Positions 1-7,889 of a DNA stretch of 64,000 bases are shown here, one piece after another (position 1 is the stretch's first letter; each line of letters starts with the position of its first letter). The stretch lies in the NCBI RefSeq assembly GCF_030813695.1, contig NZ_JAUSVA010000002.1:6719501-6783500 (forward strand). The letters run 5' to 3'. Source of the DNA: Kitasatospora herbaricolor. GTDB taxonomy: Bacteria; Actinomycetota; Actinomycetes; Streptomycetales; Streptomycetaceae. The position numbers and the translations under genes were made by a program. Under the pieces are notes generated by a model, which was given only the letters and a program-made list of their open reading frames with translations, was not told where the DNA came from and did not search any database.

Positions 1-716
1 CAGACCTCCACGACGATGCCGGCGGTGGTCGTGGCGTTCCGGACGAGATGGATCACCGGCGCACCGGGGCTCAGCGCGAGTGCGCCCGTCTCGGCCTTCG
101 TGGCCAGCCGCGCGCGAACGGTCTCAGTGAACTCGGAGAGCACGTGCCCGCGCTCTTCCAGGCGGGCGTAGATCCCGCCGCCGCCAGGGTTCTCGGCGAA
201 CATCTCCGGGATGTCCTTCACCACGTCCCACGGCAGGTAGGACGTCGCCTCTTCCGTTGGCGTCCCATCCCGGAAGTACCGGCGCTTTCGCGCGAGGACC
301 TTCGAGCCGGCCGGAACGTTGAGCCGCTCCGCGATCTCTGCCGGGGCATCCACCGGACCGACGAAGAGCACGTTGACGGACGGGACACCGCCCGACTGCT
401 CGGCCTCCGCCAGGTACGCAGCCTTGCCCGCCAGACGGTGAGCCCGCCGGAAGCGGTCGGACGACTTGCGCTGGACCGGAGGCCGGGAGCGGACGTACGA
501 GCCCCGCCCGTGGTGGGTCTCGATCAACTGCGTCGTCCGCAGCTCGGCCACGGCCTTGCGCACCGTGCCGGAAGCGACGCCGTACCGCTCCATCAGCTCA
601 GCTTCACTGGGTACTGCATCACCAGGAGCCAGGACGCCCGAGCGGATCTGTGTCGCTAGGTCATCTGCGATCTGGAGGTACTTCGGCTTGGCCGTCGAGG
701 CCGGGTCGCTCGCCAT
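1..716 (-). CDS. GntR-family regulator with UTRA domain (C-terminus off the left edge)
   Basis: On the minus strand, ATG at 716 opens a frame that stays open to the window edge (238 codons). The N-terminus has a winged-helix GntR domain with the phrase PKYLQIADDLATQIRSG, then PSEAELMERYGVASGTVRKA and a wing ending GRGSYVR. From about residue 90 it reads as a UTRA ligand-binding domain, with ARKRRYFRDGTPTEEATSY. Such regulators (HutC subfamily; KorSA of pSAM2 is an element-borne example) bind operators near their own promoter. It is divergent from the NUDIX gene, with only 30 bp between start codons, so one operator could control both. The ligand is unknown. The C-terminal end is missing from the window. 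Confidence 0.85.
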   Translation of the reverse strand, partial: MASDPASTAKPKYLQIADDLATQIRSGVLAPGDAVPSEAELMERYGVASGTVRKAVAELRTTQLIETHHGRGSYVRSRPPVQRKSSDRFRRAHRLAGKAAYLAEAEQSGGVPSVNVLFVGPVDAPAEIAERLNVPAGSKVLARKRRYFRDGTPTEEATSYLPWDVVKDIPEMFAENPGGGGIYARLEERGHVLSEFTETVRARLATKAETGALALSPGAPVIHLVRNATTTAGIVVEV

Positions 717-746
717 AGTCCTGCATTATCTCCTATCCTCCTGTAC

Positions 747-1214
747 ATGAGTAACAGCGCTCAGCAAGCCACGTCAACGCCCCTGCACTCCGTGTCCGTA
801 GCCGGAGCTGTGGTGCGCGAGGACGGCCGGCTACTGGCGATCCGCCGAGCCGACAACGGCACCTGGGAGCCCCCGGGCGGAGTACTTGAGCTGACGGAGA
901 CCGTCGAGGACGGGGTACGCCGCGAGGTATTCGAGGAGACCGGCATCAAGGTCGCCGTGGAGCGGCTGACCGGCGTCTACAAGAACGTGAACCGGGGTGT
1001 CGTCGCCCTGGTTTTCCGGTGCCACCCCGAGGGTGGGAGCGAACAGCTTTCCGAGGAGTCGACGGCCGTCGCATGGCTGACACCGGAAGAAGTGGCCGAG
1101 CAGATGGGCGAGGTCTACGCGGTGCGCCTGCTCGACGCTCTCCAGGGGAACGCGGTTCCCCACATTCGTAACCACGACGGCCGGAGCCTGATCGACCTGC
1201 CCGAGGCCAGCTGA
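747..1214 (+). CDS. NUDIX hydrolase
   Basis: A 155-residue protein with a complete NUDIX box at about residues 48-71: GGVLELTETVEDG followed by VRREVFEETGI, fitting GX5EX7REUXEEXGU. The box supplies the metal-binding glutamates that cleave nucleoside-diphosphate-linked substrates. The substrate cannot be told from sequence. The N-terminus (HSVSVAGAVVREDGRLLAIRR) is the usual first strand of small MutT-like enzymes, and the length is typical. ATG at 747 is the first start after the divergent GntR gene. NUDIX genes beside GntR regulators recur on actinomycete integrative elements, which fits the attachment site at 6104. It ends 1 bp before the converging NERD gene. Confidence 0.88.
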   Translation: MSNSAQQATSTPLHSVSVAGAVVREDGRLLAIRRADNGTWEPPGGVLELTETVEDGVRREVFEETGIKVAVERLTGVYKNVNRGVVALVFRCHPEGGSEQLSEESTAVAWLTPEEVAEQMGEVYAVRLLDALQGNAVPHIRNHDGRSLIDLPEAS

Positions 1215-1215
1215 G

Positions 1216-2172
1216 TCACCGGCTCCGGGCGCCTCGCTTGCCTATTTGGCTCCACACGTATCGGTGCCGAGCCACCCGGTAGATCTGTTCTTGCCGAGTC
1301 AGGGACAGGAGAGCTGGCCGGGCTGAGAGGGTCGTCGCGATCAGCACGGCGTCGAGGACGTCCACCCGATGGGAGGTCGCGCCATGGGTGATCTTGCGCG
1401 CGCCTACCACCGCGATCACTGGGTGAACGGGGACGTCGAACCCGCACCACTGTGAGAGCAGCCGGGCCGTGCGATCAGCTTCGAACTCGGAGTTCTGGAG
1501 GTAGGGGTGGCTGCTTCGGTTGATCTTCACTGCACCGTCGCCGACCCACACCGAAGCGTCGGGATGGTGCTTTGCATTGACGGTGAAGACGCCCGGCGGT
1601 CCGATGACTACGTGATCGATGTCTGATCCGGTGGGCAGCGGGATACCGTGCAGCACCTCCCAGCCGGCGGGCTTGAGGCCCTCCAGGAGACCACCGACGA
1701 TCTCTTCCCCCTCAAGCCCCTTGAGTCGCTGCTCGCCCCCCAGCGAGTCCCCAACGAGTTTTGCGGCGACCCGCACCAGCCACTTGTGACGCTGCTCGTC
1801 AGCTCTGATCATCGACTGCAAGCCAGCACCGGGGCGGTTCCGGGCGAGGTCGTCCTCAGAGGTCAACGGAGGCAGGACAGGTAGAGCCGCCGGCTGTGGT
1901 GGCGACTGTGATGGTGACTGTGGCGGGCGGGCCGGCTGCCGTGTCGTGCCAGCCTTCGGCTTCACGGTTCGCGGCGGAATCGCCCGACCGCAGGTCCGGC
2001 ACCAGTCCTCGATCTTGGCGAGAGCCGCGGCTTCGTACTCCCAATTGGTGATCGTCACCACGCCCGTTTGGCAGTCCAGCCACGCAACCGACGCGCCCTT
2101 CGCCCCCGGGCGGTTGACGTACAAGCGATCCTTGCCTGCCCTGCGCCACGGCCCAACAGTCAGTTCCTCCAT
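1216..2172 (-). CDS. NERD-domain protein (nuclease-related)
   Basis: A 318-residue protein. The first 65 residues form a small domain with tryptophans and a CRTC pair. A proline/glutamine-rich linker follows (about 70-105), then a helical segment and a NERD domain from about residue 150: LKGLEGEEIVGGLL, then GSDIDHVVIGPPGVFTVNAKHH. The Asp of DIDHVV and the Lys of NAK occupy the positions expected of the restriction-endonuclease-like NERD fold. ATG at 2172 has a strong ribosome site (GGAGGG) about 6 bases upstream. NERD proteins occur on plasmids and in defence-rich regions but their roles are mostly untested. Location beside a restriction enzyme and a toxin pair suggests accessory or defence function, by inference only. 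Confidence 0.8.
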   Translation of the reverse strand: MEELTVGPWRRAGKDRLYVNRPGAKGASVAWLDCQTGVVTITNWEYEAAALAKIEDWCRTCGRAIPPRTVKPKAGTTRQPARPPQSPSQSPPQPAALPVLPPLTSEDDLARNRPGAGLQSMIRADEQRHKWLVRVAAKLVGDSLGGEQRLKGLEGEEIVGGLLEGLKPAGWEVLHGIPLPTGSDIDHVVIGPPGVFTVNAKHHPDASVWVGDGAVKINRSSHPYLQNSEFEADRTARLLSQWCGFDVPVHPVIAVVGARKITHGATSHRVDVLDAVLIATTLSARPALLSLTRQEQIYRVARHRYVWSQIGKRGARSR

Positions 2173-2940
2173 GTTGCCCCCTCCAAGCGCGCGTCCCCTG
2201 ATACGAGATCAGCACGCCCAAGGTGGTGATGACAAGAACGCGATCAGCCAAGCCAGGGCCGGTGCCCAAGGGAGCGGGACCGGGATCGTGGACGGGAGGA
2301 GGGATGCGTAAAAACCTTCTCTACGGGTTCAAGGCGCGGCGCCGAGCGCCGCGCGGCACTCGCCCGGCCGCTCGCCGTCGCTCCTGTCTACGCCCCGCTC
2401 CGGCGGCGGCCGGCGGTGCCGCGAGTGGCGGCAGAGAGAAGTGGGGCTCTGCCCCAAACCCCGGCCCTCCTCGGAGGGGGTGTCCGGCAGGCGCGAAGGT
2501 GCACCGTCAATGTGGTGATCGTGGTGGGTCGCGGGACGGCCCCCTCCTCGACCGGACACCCAAGGGCGTACCCGGAACCCCCAGGGGCCGCCAAGGCCAA
2601 GCGCAAGCGTCACGACGTGAGCCTTGGCGGCCCCTGGAGAACCCGGGTGCGGCGAAGCTGCCCGATCGAGGAGGGAACCACCCCGCTCGGTGAGGAGCCT
2701 GCCGGCGGCGCGAATCGCTGGCTCCGAACCGGGCAAACGCCCCCCAAACCCCGGTCGCCATCGGCCCAAAGATTGCATCACTCCTGTTCAGTGCCCCTGT
2801 CACCAGCTGCAGCCACGACCAAGGGATGCATTGCCAGTCCCTAGAGCTCCGCCGGGCTGGTCAGAGCTGAGGTAGGTGTTGACAGTTCTCCGACATGCCC
2901 CAGTCCAGCCTGCCAGGGCAAACGATCTAAGCAAGATGAC
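2173..2940. other. Non-coding stretch rich in inverted repeats
   Basis: About 770 bases without a convincing gene: the open frames are arginine/proline-rich and show no family features. It contains a 16-bp perfect inverted repeat (2581-2596 with 2622-2637), another 10-bp inverted repeat (GGGTGTCCGG at 2478-2487 with CCGGACACCC at 2552-2561), and two copies of CCCAAACCCC near 2453 and 2746. The end nearest 2880 carries the toxin-antitoxin promoter. Such structure could be a transfer or replication locus of the element, or decayed DNA. Nothing proves either. Confidence 0.5.
2581..2637. repeat. Long inverted repeat (16-bp perfect arms)
   Basis: CCAGGGGCCGCCAAGG at 2581-2596 pairs perfectly with CCTTGGCGGCCCCTGG at 2622-2637 around a 25-base loop. 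The flanks can pair further after a small internal loop: cgtacccgg on the left with ccgggtgcg on the right, with one wobble pair. There is no T-tract, so it is not an ordinary intrinsic terminator. It lies in non-coding DNA of the presumed element. Confidence 0.75.
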
Positions 2941-2972
2941 TTGCGTTTGCTTCGGTTGTTGCGAATAATTCG
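2941..2972 (+). promoter_or_regulatory. Promoter with overlapping palindrome for the toxin-antitoxin pair
   Basis: TTGCGT at 2941-2946, a 17-base spacer and AATAAT at 2964-2969 make a good vegetative-type promoter, about 25 bases before the antitoxin ATG. CGAAT-A-ATTCG (2962-2972) is a perfect 5-bp inverted repeat covering the -10 region, where an autoregulating antitoxin would bind. Inferred from sequence only. Confidence 0.5.
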
Positions 2973-2994
2973 AGTAAGACAGTGGAGGGAAGCC

Positions 2995-3459
2995 ATGGGA
3001 ACTGTCACAGGCAGGAAGATCGAACCAGGCACCGTCGACGCTGGTGACGCCAAGCGTGCACTCAAGCGGATCAACAACTACCTCTCAAGTACAGCCCGGA
3101 GTGATGAGGACATCCAGGTCCATCTCGAAACGGGTGCGCAGGACGAAGCCCTCGTCCTTCCCCGCCCGGTGGTGGAGATGTTCGCCTCGATGCTCGCCGC
3201 CCTCGCCAAGGGGCAAGGCATCCAGATAATCCCGGTCAATGCCGAGCTCACGACTCAGCAAGCCGCGGACATGCTGAACGTGTCGCGTCCCTACCTGATC
3301 GGGCTGCTTGACTCTGAGCAGATCCCATTCAGACTCGTAGGGCGCCACCGGCGCATCCGTTTTGCCGATCTGCACCAATACCTGCGCGAGGACGACGCAG
3401 CCCGGAAGGATGCGGCCGACGAACTCATGCAACTGGATCAGGAGCTAGGACTGCTCTGA
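2995..3459 (+). CDS. HTH (excisionase/MerR-like) antitoxin
   Basis: A 154-residue protein. ATG at 2995 is chosen because AGTGGAGGG lies just upstream and a promoter ends before it. An upstream in-frame ATG at 2941 would overlap the -35 element. Residues about 86-130 form a helix-turn-helix of the excisionase/HTH_17 type: TTQQAADMLNVSRPYLIGLL, then FRLVGRHRRIRFADL. The N-terminal half is helical, with no recognised family. The PIN-domain gene starts 1 base after this stop codon, the usual antitoxin-first order. It should bind DNA to repress the operon and neutralise the PIN partner; the N-terminal part may be the toxin-binding region. Confidence 0.78.
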   Translation: MGTVTGRKIEPGTVDAGDAKRALKRINNYLSSTARSDEDIQVHLETGAQDEALVLPRPVVEMFASMLAALAKGQGIQIIPVNAELTTQQAADMLNVSRPYLIGLLDSEQIPFRLVGRHRRIRFADLHQYLREDDAARKDAADELMQLDQELGLL

Positions 3460-3460
3460 C

Positions 3461-4030
3461 ATGGCCTTCGTCGTCGTCTATGACGCGTGTGTGCTCTATC
3501 CCAACACGCTGCGGGATCTGCTCATACGTGTTGCCCTTAGGGGGCTTGTCCGAGCGCGCTGGACGGACGCCATCCTCGATGAGGTTGATCGCAATCTCTT
3601 AAAGGATCTTGAGATTCCTGCGGAGAAGCTGCAACGCCGTCGGCGGCTCATGAATAATGCCATCCGTGATTGTCTGGTCACAGGATATGAGCCCCTCATC
3701 GACGGGCTCAAACTCCCCGACCCCGACGACAGGCACGTGGTGGCCGCTGCGATTCGCTCCAGCGCCCAAGTAATCGTCACGGAGAACCGTAAGGACTTCC
3801 CCCAGCACTACCTCGACACGTTTGGCATCGAGCGGAAGAGTGCCGACGACTTCATCATGGATCTCATCGGGTTGGACGATCGTGTCGTGTACGCCTGCGT
3901 GCAAGAGATCGCTTTGGGTCGACGGAACCCAGCTCAGACGCTCGATGACGTACTTGCTCAGCTGGAGAGGTCCGGGCTCAATCAGACGGTCTCGGCCTTG
4001 CGTCTTGGCCGGACAGAGGCCAGTGACTAG
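3461..4030 (+). CDS. PIN-domain toxin (VapC-like ribonuclease)
   Basis: A 189-residue PIN protein, longer than classical VapC (about 130-140). Conserved acidic residues are visible: D8 in VVYDACVLYP, E41 in ILDEVDRN, D89/D90 in LPDPDDRHVVAAA, and D112 in VTENRKDFP. Together they would bind the metal ions for RNA cleavage. The C-terminal 60 residues extend past the catalytic core and may contact the antitoxin or RNA. Translation is probably coupled to the antitoxin gene (1-base gap). Function as toxin is inferred from family and gene order. The RNA target is unknown. Confidence 0.82.
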   Translation: MAFVVVYDACVLYPNTLRDLLIRVALRGLVRARWTDAILDEVDRNLLKDLEIPAEKLQRRRRLMNNAIRDCLVTGYEPLIDGLKLPDPDDRHVVAAAIRSSAQVIVTENRKDFPQHYLDTFGIERKSADDFIMDLIGLDDRVVYACVQEIALGRRNPAQTLDDVLAQLERSGLNQTVSALRLGRTEASD

Positions 4031-4441
4031 GGCCTCATCGACGCTTGGGGGCAAGCCAGCCAGGAGGGTTCAACCGTGAGTGTCTAACTGCGCTAAAACG
4101 GAGCCGTACTTCGGCGCACCACCACGGACACTTGCGGACTGGATGTGCAGGTCAGCAGTCATCCTCCCCCAGGTACACCGAGCGTCCGAGTTGCTTCGGG
4201 GCGAAGAGGCCGCCCTGTTAAGTTCCGACCCCTAGTTGTACAGAGGCCCCATCGGAGCGAGCCCGGTGGGGCCTCTGCATGCCGTCCCGCTGCGTTTGGC
4301 TACGGGCTAACAATGCTGGCGGTGGAGCAAGCGTCAGACTTCAGATCTGCTGGCCATGTCGATTCAGGGTGGGTGGCTCGTGGTGTCGTACCGGCGTGTC
4401 AGGATCGCGGGCGGACCAGTCCGTCTGTTTAAGGGGGCGTT
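4031..4441. other. Intergenic stretch before the restriction gene
   Basis: No gene is supported. It contains the hairpin at 4241-4277 and, near 4340-4356, a small hairpin with a seven-base loop reading CTTCAGA that looks tRNA-like but does not extend to a cloverleaf. The end nearest 4430 carries the AAGGGGG ribosome site of the next gene. Confidence 0.5.
4241..4277. terminator. Strong hairpin, terminator-like
   Basis: CAGAGGCCCCA (4241-4251) pairs perfectly with TGGGGCCTCTG (4267-4277) around a 15-base loop. It lies 210 bases after the PIN gene. There is no T-run, which is common for actinomycete terminators. Confidence 0.5.
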
Positions 4442-5743
4442 GTGGGGCGTTCGTTGCGTGTGGGTGATGTGCTCCGGTACACGGCTGCGAAAGACACCGC
4501 GCCGGCGGCCATCGACGGCTTCGGCAACTTCTATTTCGTTACCGACAGTCCTGGTCAGAAGCGCGCACTGCTCGAAGCCGGTATCAATGCCATGGCCAAG
4601 GTCAAGACAGGGGAGGGTATGCGGCGGCCGGCAGTGATGATCCGGTCGAGCCCGTGGAAGGCAGGGTCCGAACAGACTCCGTGGCACGACGTCTTCGACG
4701 TGACCAATGGGCATGTCCGTTACTTCGGCGACCACAAGCCCGACACGACGAAGCCGGTCGGTAGCACCACGGGCAATGCCGCGCTGCTGGAGGCGTTCGA
4801 CAGTCACCAGGCACCCACGGCCGTCGGGCGAGCTGCTGCGGCGCCTCTGCTGCTGTTCCGCTCCGTGTCGAAGAACGGCAAGGTCAAGGGCCATGTCGAG
4901 TTCTGCGGGGTTGGCCTGATCGAACGTGCGGAGCGGGTGCTTCAGTGGGGAGGGCCGGACCGGACGACGTTCACCAACTATGTCTTCGACCTCGTGGTGG
5001 TCGACCTCACCGCAGAGGACGACAAGTTGGACTGGGACTGGGTCACCGCTCGGCGTGACCCTGCTCGGTCGGATGCCGAAGTGTTGAAGTTGGCCCCCGC
5101 GGCATGGCGCGAGTGGGTTAAGCACGGGCAGTCGGTGCTGCCGAAGGTGCGCCGGCGGGTAGCACGCGCACAGGTGGTCAAGGTGCGAGACCAGAAGCCC
5201 GCGACCGGGAGCAAGATCGAATCCGATCTGCAGACGGTCTACAAGCGGTTCGACGACGACAAGCACGCGTTCGAGGTGCTCGCCGCGATCGTGGCGGCGA
5301 AGGTGATGCGGGCATCCGGGCACAGTTATGACGAAGGCTGGCTCACCCGTCGCTCGGGAGACGGCGGCGCCGACTTCGTCGGTCGGTTGGACCTGGGCAG
5401 TGGTCTGGCCGGCACGAAACTGGTCGTTCTTGGGCAGGCGAAATGCATCAAGCCGGGGACCCTGGTGTCGGCCGAGCAGATTGCACGGGTGGTCGCTCGA
5501 CTCAGGCGCGGGTGGATCGGCGTGTACGTCACCACGGGGTCGTACTCGGAGCCGGCGCAGTTGGAGATGGTCGAGGACCAATACCCGGTAGTGCTGATCA
5601 ACGGGCAGGATCTGATCAAGGAGCTGCACGAGATCGCGGGCAAGGACCACGGCGGCGATCTCATGACCTGCGTCGAAGACCTGTTGAGCAGTCGATCACT
5701 GGAAGTCCTCAACCGAAGGCCCGAGGAGATCCTTCTCGATTGA
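4442..5743 (+). CDS. Modification-dependent (type IV-like) restriction endonuclease
   Basis: A 433-residue protein read from GTG 4442, with AAGGGGG about 5 bases upstream. The N-terminal 250 residues (VGDVLRYTAAKDTAP, then GFGNFYFVTDSPGQKRALL, later HVEFCGVGLIERAER) resemble the AspBHI/MspJI-type DNA-recognition region that reads modified cytosine. The C-terminal 130 residues form a Mrr-like nuclease: GDGGADFVGRLDL with D311, then VVLGQAKC with Q332-x-K334, the D-QxK variant of the PD-(D/E)xK site. No methyltransferase lies nearby, as expected for an enzyme cutting modified DNA. It sits at the boundary of the presumed element beside a toxin pair, a typical defence-gene position. The target modification is unknown. 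Confidence 0.75.
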   Translation: MGRSLRVGDVLRYTAAKDTAPAAIDGFGNFYFVTDSPGQKRALLEAGINAMAKVKTGEGMRRPAVMIRSSPWKAGSEQTPWHDVFDVTNGHVRYFGDHKPDTTKPVGSTTGNAALLEAFDSHQAPTAVGRAAAAPLLLFRSVSKNGKVKGHVEFCGVGLIERAERVLQWGGPDRTTFTNYVFDLVVVDLTAEDDKLDWDWVTARRDPARSDAEVLKLAPAAWREWVKHGQSVLPKVRRRVARAQVVKVRDQKPATGSKIESDLQTVYKRFDDDKHAFEVLAAIVAAKVMRASGHSYDEGWLTRRSGDGGADFVGRLDLGSGLAGTKLVVLGQAKCIKPGTLVSAEQIARVVARLRRGWIGVYVTTGSYSEPAQLEMVEDQYPVVLINGQDLIKELHEIAGKDHGGDLMTCVEDLLSSRSLEVLNRRPEEILLD

Positions 5744-6103
5744 GCCGTTATGGGTGACACCTCGCGCGTGCCACAGGCGTGCCAGATCGGGTGGTACATG
5801 GCGGTGCATTGCGGTCGCTGGTGGCGCGAACGTGGCCAGGTGGCCAGGTCGGGCGGGGCGCAGGTCAGGGCGGGTGGCGCACGCCAAGCCTTACAAAGCA
5901 GGCGTTTTTCCCGAGGCCGGTGCACGGGGCCGAGCTGAAGTGTTGCCACATCCGGTTGGTGGTCACTCGGGTAAGAAGATGGGTGGCTGGGGACCAGCTG
6001 GGGACCACACGCTGTGCACGGGGGTGCGCAATGGGAGCTTGACTGCACGAGCTTTCGTGTGCGAGAAGGCTGCCGACCTGCGGAGATTCCCGATCCCATC
6101 CTC
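5744..6103. other. Gene-free stretch inside the element, next to the attachment site
   Basis: About 360 bases with no convincing gene. A direct repeat GGGGACCA occurs twice at 5990-6005, and related GGGACCAG copies occur twice beyond the attachment site at 6257-6275. Short repeats flanking a core site can be integrase arm sites, but this is only a suggestion. Confidence 0.35.
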
Positions 6104-6145
6104 TGGGGGTCAAGGGGTCGCAGGTTCAAATCCTGTCGTCCCGAC
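6104..6145 (+). other. Attachment site: 3' part of tRNA-Pro(GGG)
   Basis: The 42 bases run from the anticodon loop (TGGGGG) through the anticodon-stem 3' side (TCAAGG), the T-arm (GCAGGTTCAAATCCTGT) and the acceptor 3' strand (CGTCCCGAC). They match, from memory, the 3' half of streptomycete tRNA-Pro(GGG). No D-arm or acceptor 5' strand precedes them, so this is not a functional tRNA gene. It is best read as attR of an integrated element. Confidence 0.72.
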
Positions 6146-6157
6146 AGTGATGTCGGA

Positions 6158-6198
6158 GCCCCGCTGACTGGACGGAAGTCCAGGCCAGCGGGGCTTTT
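6158..6198 (+). terminator. Intrinsic terminator, probably of the original tRNA-Pro gene
   Basis: GCCCCGCTG (6158-6166) pairs with CAGCGGGGC (6186-6194), with an inner CTGGAC/GTCCAG stem, then TTTT at 6195-6198. It lies 12 bases after the tRNA 3' end, which implies the sequence to the right is original chromosome. Confidence 0.75.
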
Positions 6199-6424
6199 GC
6201 CGTTTCTGCATCAAGGCCGGCGGATGAGCGGCAGGTGACGGCCGGGGGAGTCCCGCGGGACCAGTTCGGGACCAGGGGCTCTTGCGCCGCAGTTGCTACC
6301 TGGGTGATCTGGTCGTCCTCCACCGGCAGCTAATGGCGCGGCCGTCCAGCCGGCTATGACCGAGCTGCCCCGGGACACGAATCGGCGTTTCGTCCGCCGG
6401 GCCGGTGGCCGAGCAGGCCACTCG

Positions 6425-6928
6425 CTAGAGTTCGCCAGCCCGGACGTTGCGTCGTGTCGCCGATACGAATGTGCAATTCTGCGGCCCATAGGTGGCCTGG
6501 CTCGCCAACCGGCTCAGCTGGACGAACTGACTGCTCGGGTTCGGGTCCGGGGCGACGTATTGGAGATCGTGTACCGCGCCCGGTCCGTAGCCGGCGAAGT
6601 TTCGGCAATTGAGGTTGAGCGTGTACGCCTGCAGGCGGCCGGTGGTGTTGTGGATGCTTGCGGTGCACCCGGTCCACTCGGTGAGAATGCCGGCGGTGCG
6701 TTCAACGTTGCTCTTGCAGGTCACTCCCATCACGTCGCCGTTCGCGTCGTACTCGGTCAGGTCGGAGGCGTCCGAGGACGCAGCACCGGCGACCACGGCC
6801 ACCAGCACGAGCAGTGCGGTCGCTGCCGCGGCGGTCGGCCACGGGTTGCGCCGTATCCACCGCAGGAGCGGCGCTTCGGGCTCCGGCGCGGGAGGCCAGT
6901 ACGGGGACGAGGCAGGTTGATTGGCCAT
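6425..6928 (-). CDS. Membrane-anchored extracytoplasmic protein, unknown function
   Basis: 167 residues from ATG 6928, preceded by GAAGGACC. A longer in-frame start at 7042 would add a basic, low-quality extension. A short proline-rich cytoplasmic segment (SSPYWPPAPEPEAP) and RWIRRNPWP lead into one hydrophobic helix (ATALLVLVAVVAGAASS, about residues 35-55), then an outside domain with cysteines in VTCKSN, WTGCTA, LNCRNF and QNCTF. It resembles no family I can name. The outside domain looks like the small FxLYD-type or lipoprotein-like domains common in actinomycetes, with paired cysteines suggesting disulphides. It is the first gene to the right of the attachment site. Confidence 0.7.
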   Translation of the reverse strand: MANQPASSPYWPPAPEPEAPLLRWIRRNPWPTAAAATALLVLVAVVAGAASSDASDLTEYDANGDVMGVTCKSNVERTAGILTEWTGCTASIHNTTGRLQAYTLNLNCRNFAGYGPGAVHDLQYVAPDPNPSSQFVQLSRLASQATYGPQNCTFVSATRRNVRAGEL

Positions 6929-7283
6929 TCCAGGTCCTTCGATGGCGGCATCGCCGGCAGGTGGTCGGTTGCCGCGGCCGGTGACTCGCTGCCGGGCACG
7001 ATCGCGCAGAGTGGGGTGTCCCGCAGGGGCCAGTCTCGGCATCCTTCGCGTGCTCCGTCATGCTAACGATGCCGCGCTCAGTGGTCAGCGAGACGGAGGA
7101 AAAGCTGACGCCGCAGCACCTGCGCGGACCAACGCAACCCAGTACTCCGAGCCGTATCGTTGGCAGAGGAGGGCGAGGGAGGCTGCCGGCGCGGTGCGGC
7201 TCGGAGGAGCACGCGACTTCGCTGAATCTGCCCGAGGCGTCGAACGAGCTGACGAAGCAGTGGTTCCCTGGGGCGGCCGAGCG
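6929..7283. other. Intergenic, nothing recognised
   Basis: About 355 bases between two leftward genes. No frame here has family features and no repeat or hairpin stands out. The promoter of the 6425-6928 gene should lie near 6930-7000. Confidence 0.5.
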
Positions 7284-7889
7284 TCAGCGCTGCCTTGGGA
7301 TAGGCAGCGGTCCATGGTGGTGCCAGAGAAGTGATCGGTCTTCGCGGCGGAGCTCTGCGGACCCCCATTCCAGGCGGATCACGCCGTCAGTCAGTGAGCA
7401 TGCGTAGGCGACCAGTACGAGCTGGGTACTTGGGGAGAGGCGTGCGAGGTCCGCGTGGGGTTCGTCCTCGACCGGGAGCTCGATACCGAGGTCCAGCTCT
7501 CCCTGCCGGGGGTCGGGTCCGTGTCGGCGGATGAGGTCCGCGCGGAGCCCCGAGGCGCTGCGGAGTCTGGCGCCGGTGACCGGTACGTCCTTCTTGGCGT
7601 AGCGGATCGGATACACGGCGTGGTCCCCGACGACGGCGATCGTTCTCGCTTGGAGACGGACCAGCTCCGTTCCAGGAAGTTCTGAGAGGCCGGCCGCCAG
7701 TTCCTCGTACTGCGCGGCGTAAAGTCCATGTCCGTACGCTTCGAGCGTCTGGGTGTGCACCCCTTCGTGGCCGCCTTGGGCGCGTTCGTGCGCTCGGACG
7801 ACGCATGCGGGCACGATCGCTGTGACCTCGGCAGCGAGCGCCCCGAAGACGGTACTTGCCCACGGGCTGACGGAGTTTGCGTCGGACAT
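7284..7889 (-). CDS. Uncharacterised protein
   Basis: 201 residues from ATG 7889, with GGGGGATT about 3 bases upstream. The frame remains open to 7952 but without a better start. The sequence is soluble and mixed alpha/beta. The middle has ARTIAVVGDHAVYPIRYAKK followed by RLRSASGLRADLIRRHGPD, and the end has PSTQLVLVAYACSLTDGVIRLEWGSAELR, which reads as a beta-rich substrate or peptide-handling fold. No catalytic motif is recognised. Codon use matches its neighbours, supporting a real gene. Streptomycetes have many such solitary proteins near XRE regulators. I cannot assign a role. Confidence 0.68.
   Translation of the reverse strand: MSDANSVSPWASTVFGALAAEVTAIVPACVVRAHERAQGGHEGVHTQTLEAYGHGLYAAQYEELAAGLSELPGTELVRLQARTIAVVGDHAVYPIRYAKKDVPVTGARLRSASGLRADLIRRHGPDPRQGELDLGIELPVEDEPHADLARLSPSTQLVLVAYACSLTDGVIRLEWGSAELRREDRSLLWHHHGPLPIPRQR

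Larger units (their letters stand above)
1..6145. mobile_element. Right end of a putative integrative element in tRNA-Pro
   Basis: The sequence at 6104-6145 matches the anticodon-loop-to-3'-end portion of a streptomycete tRNA-Pro(GGG) but has no 5' half in front of it, and it is followed by a tRNA-type terminator. This is what an attR site looks like after tRNA-directed integration, so the element should lie to the left and the rebuilt full tRNA outside the window. The GntR regulator with a divergent NUDIX gene resembles gene content of actinomycete integrative conjugative elements such as pSAM2. No integrase, excisionase, Rep or TraB is visible here, so the class of element is inferred. Confidence 0.55.

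Noticed and set aside
48..750. Plus-strand frames opposite the GntR gene
   Set aside because: The minus strand encodes a recognisable GntR/UTRA protein; the plus frames show no features.
2223..2875. Overlapping open frames in the 2.2-2.9 kb gap
   Set aside because: Arg/Pro/Gly-rich in every frame, no ribosome site, and the region is full of inverted repeats.
4320..4380. tRNA-Sec-like hairpin with a TCA loop
   Set aside because: Only the anticodon-like hairpin is present; no acceptor, D-arm or T-arm pairing could be built.
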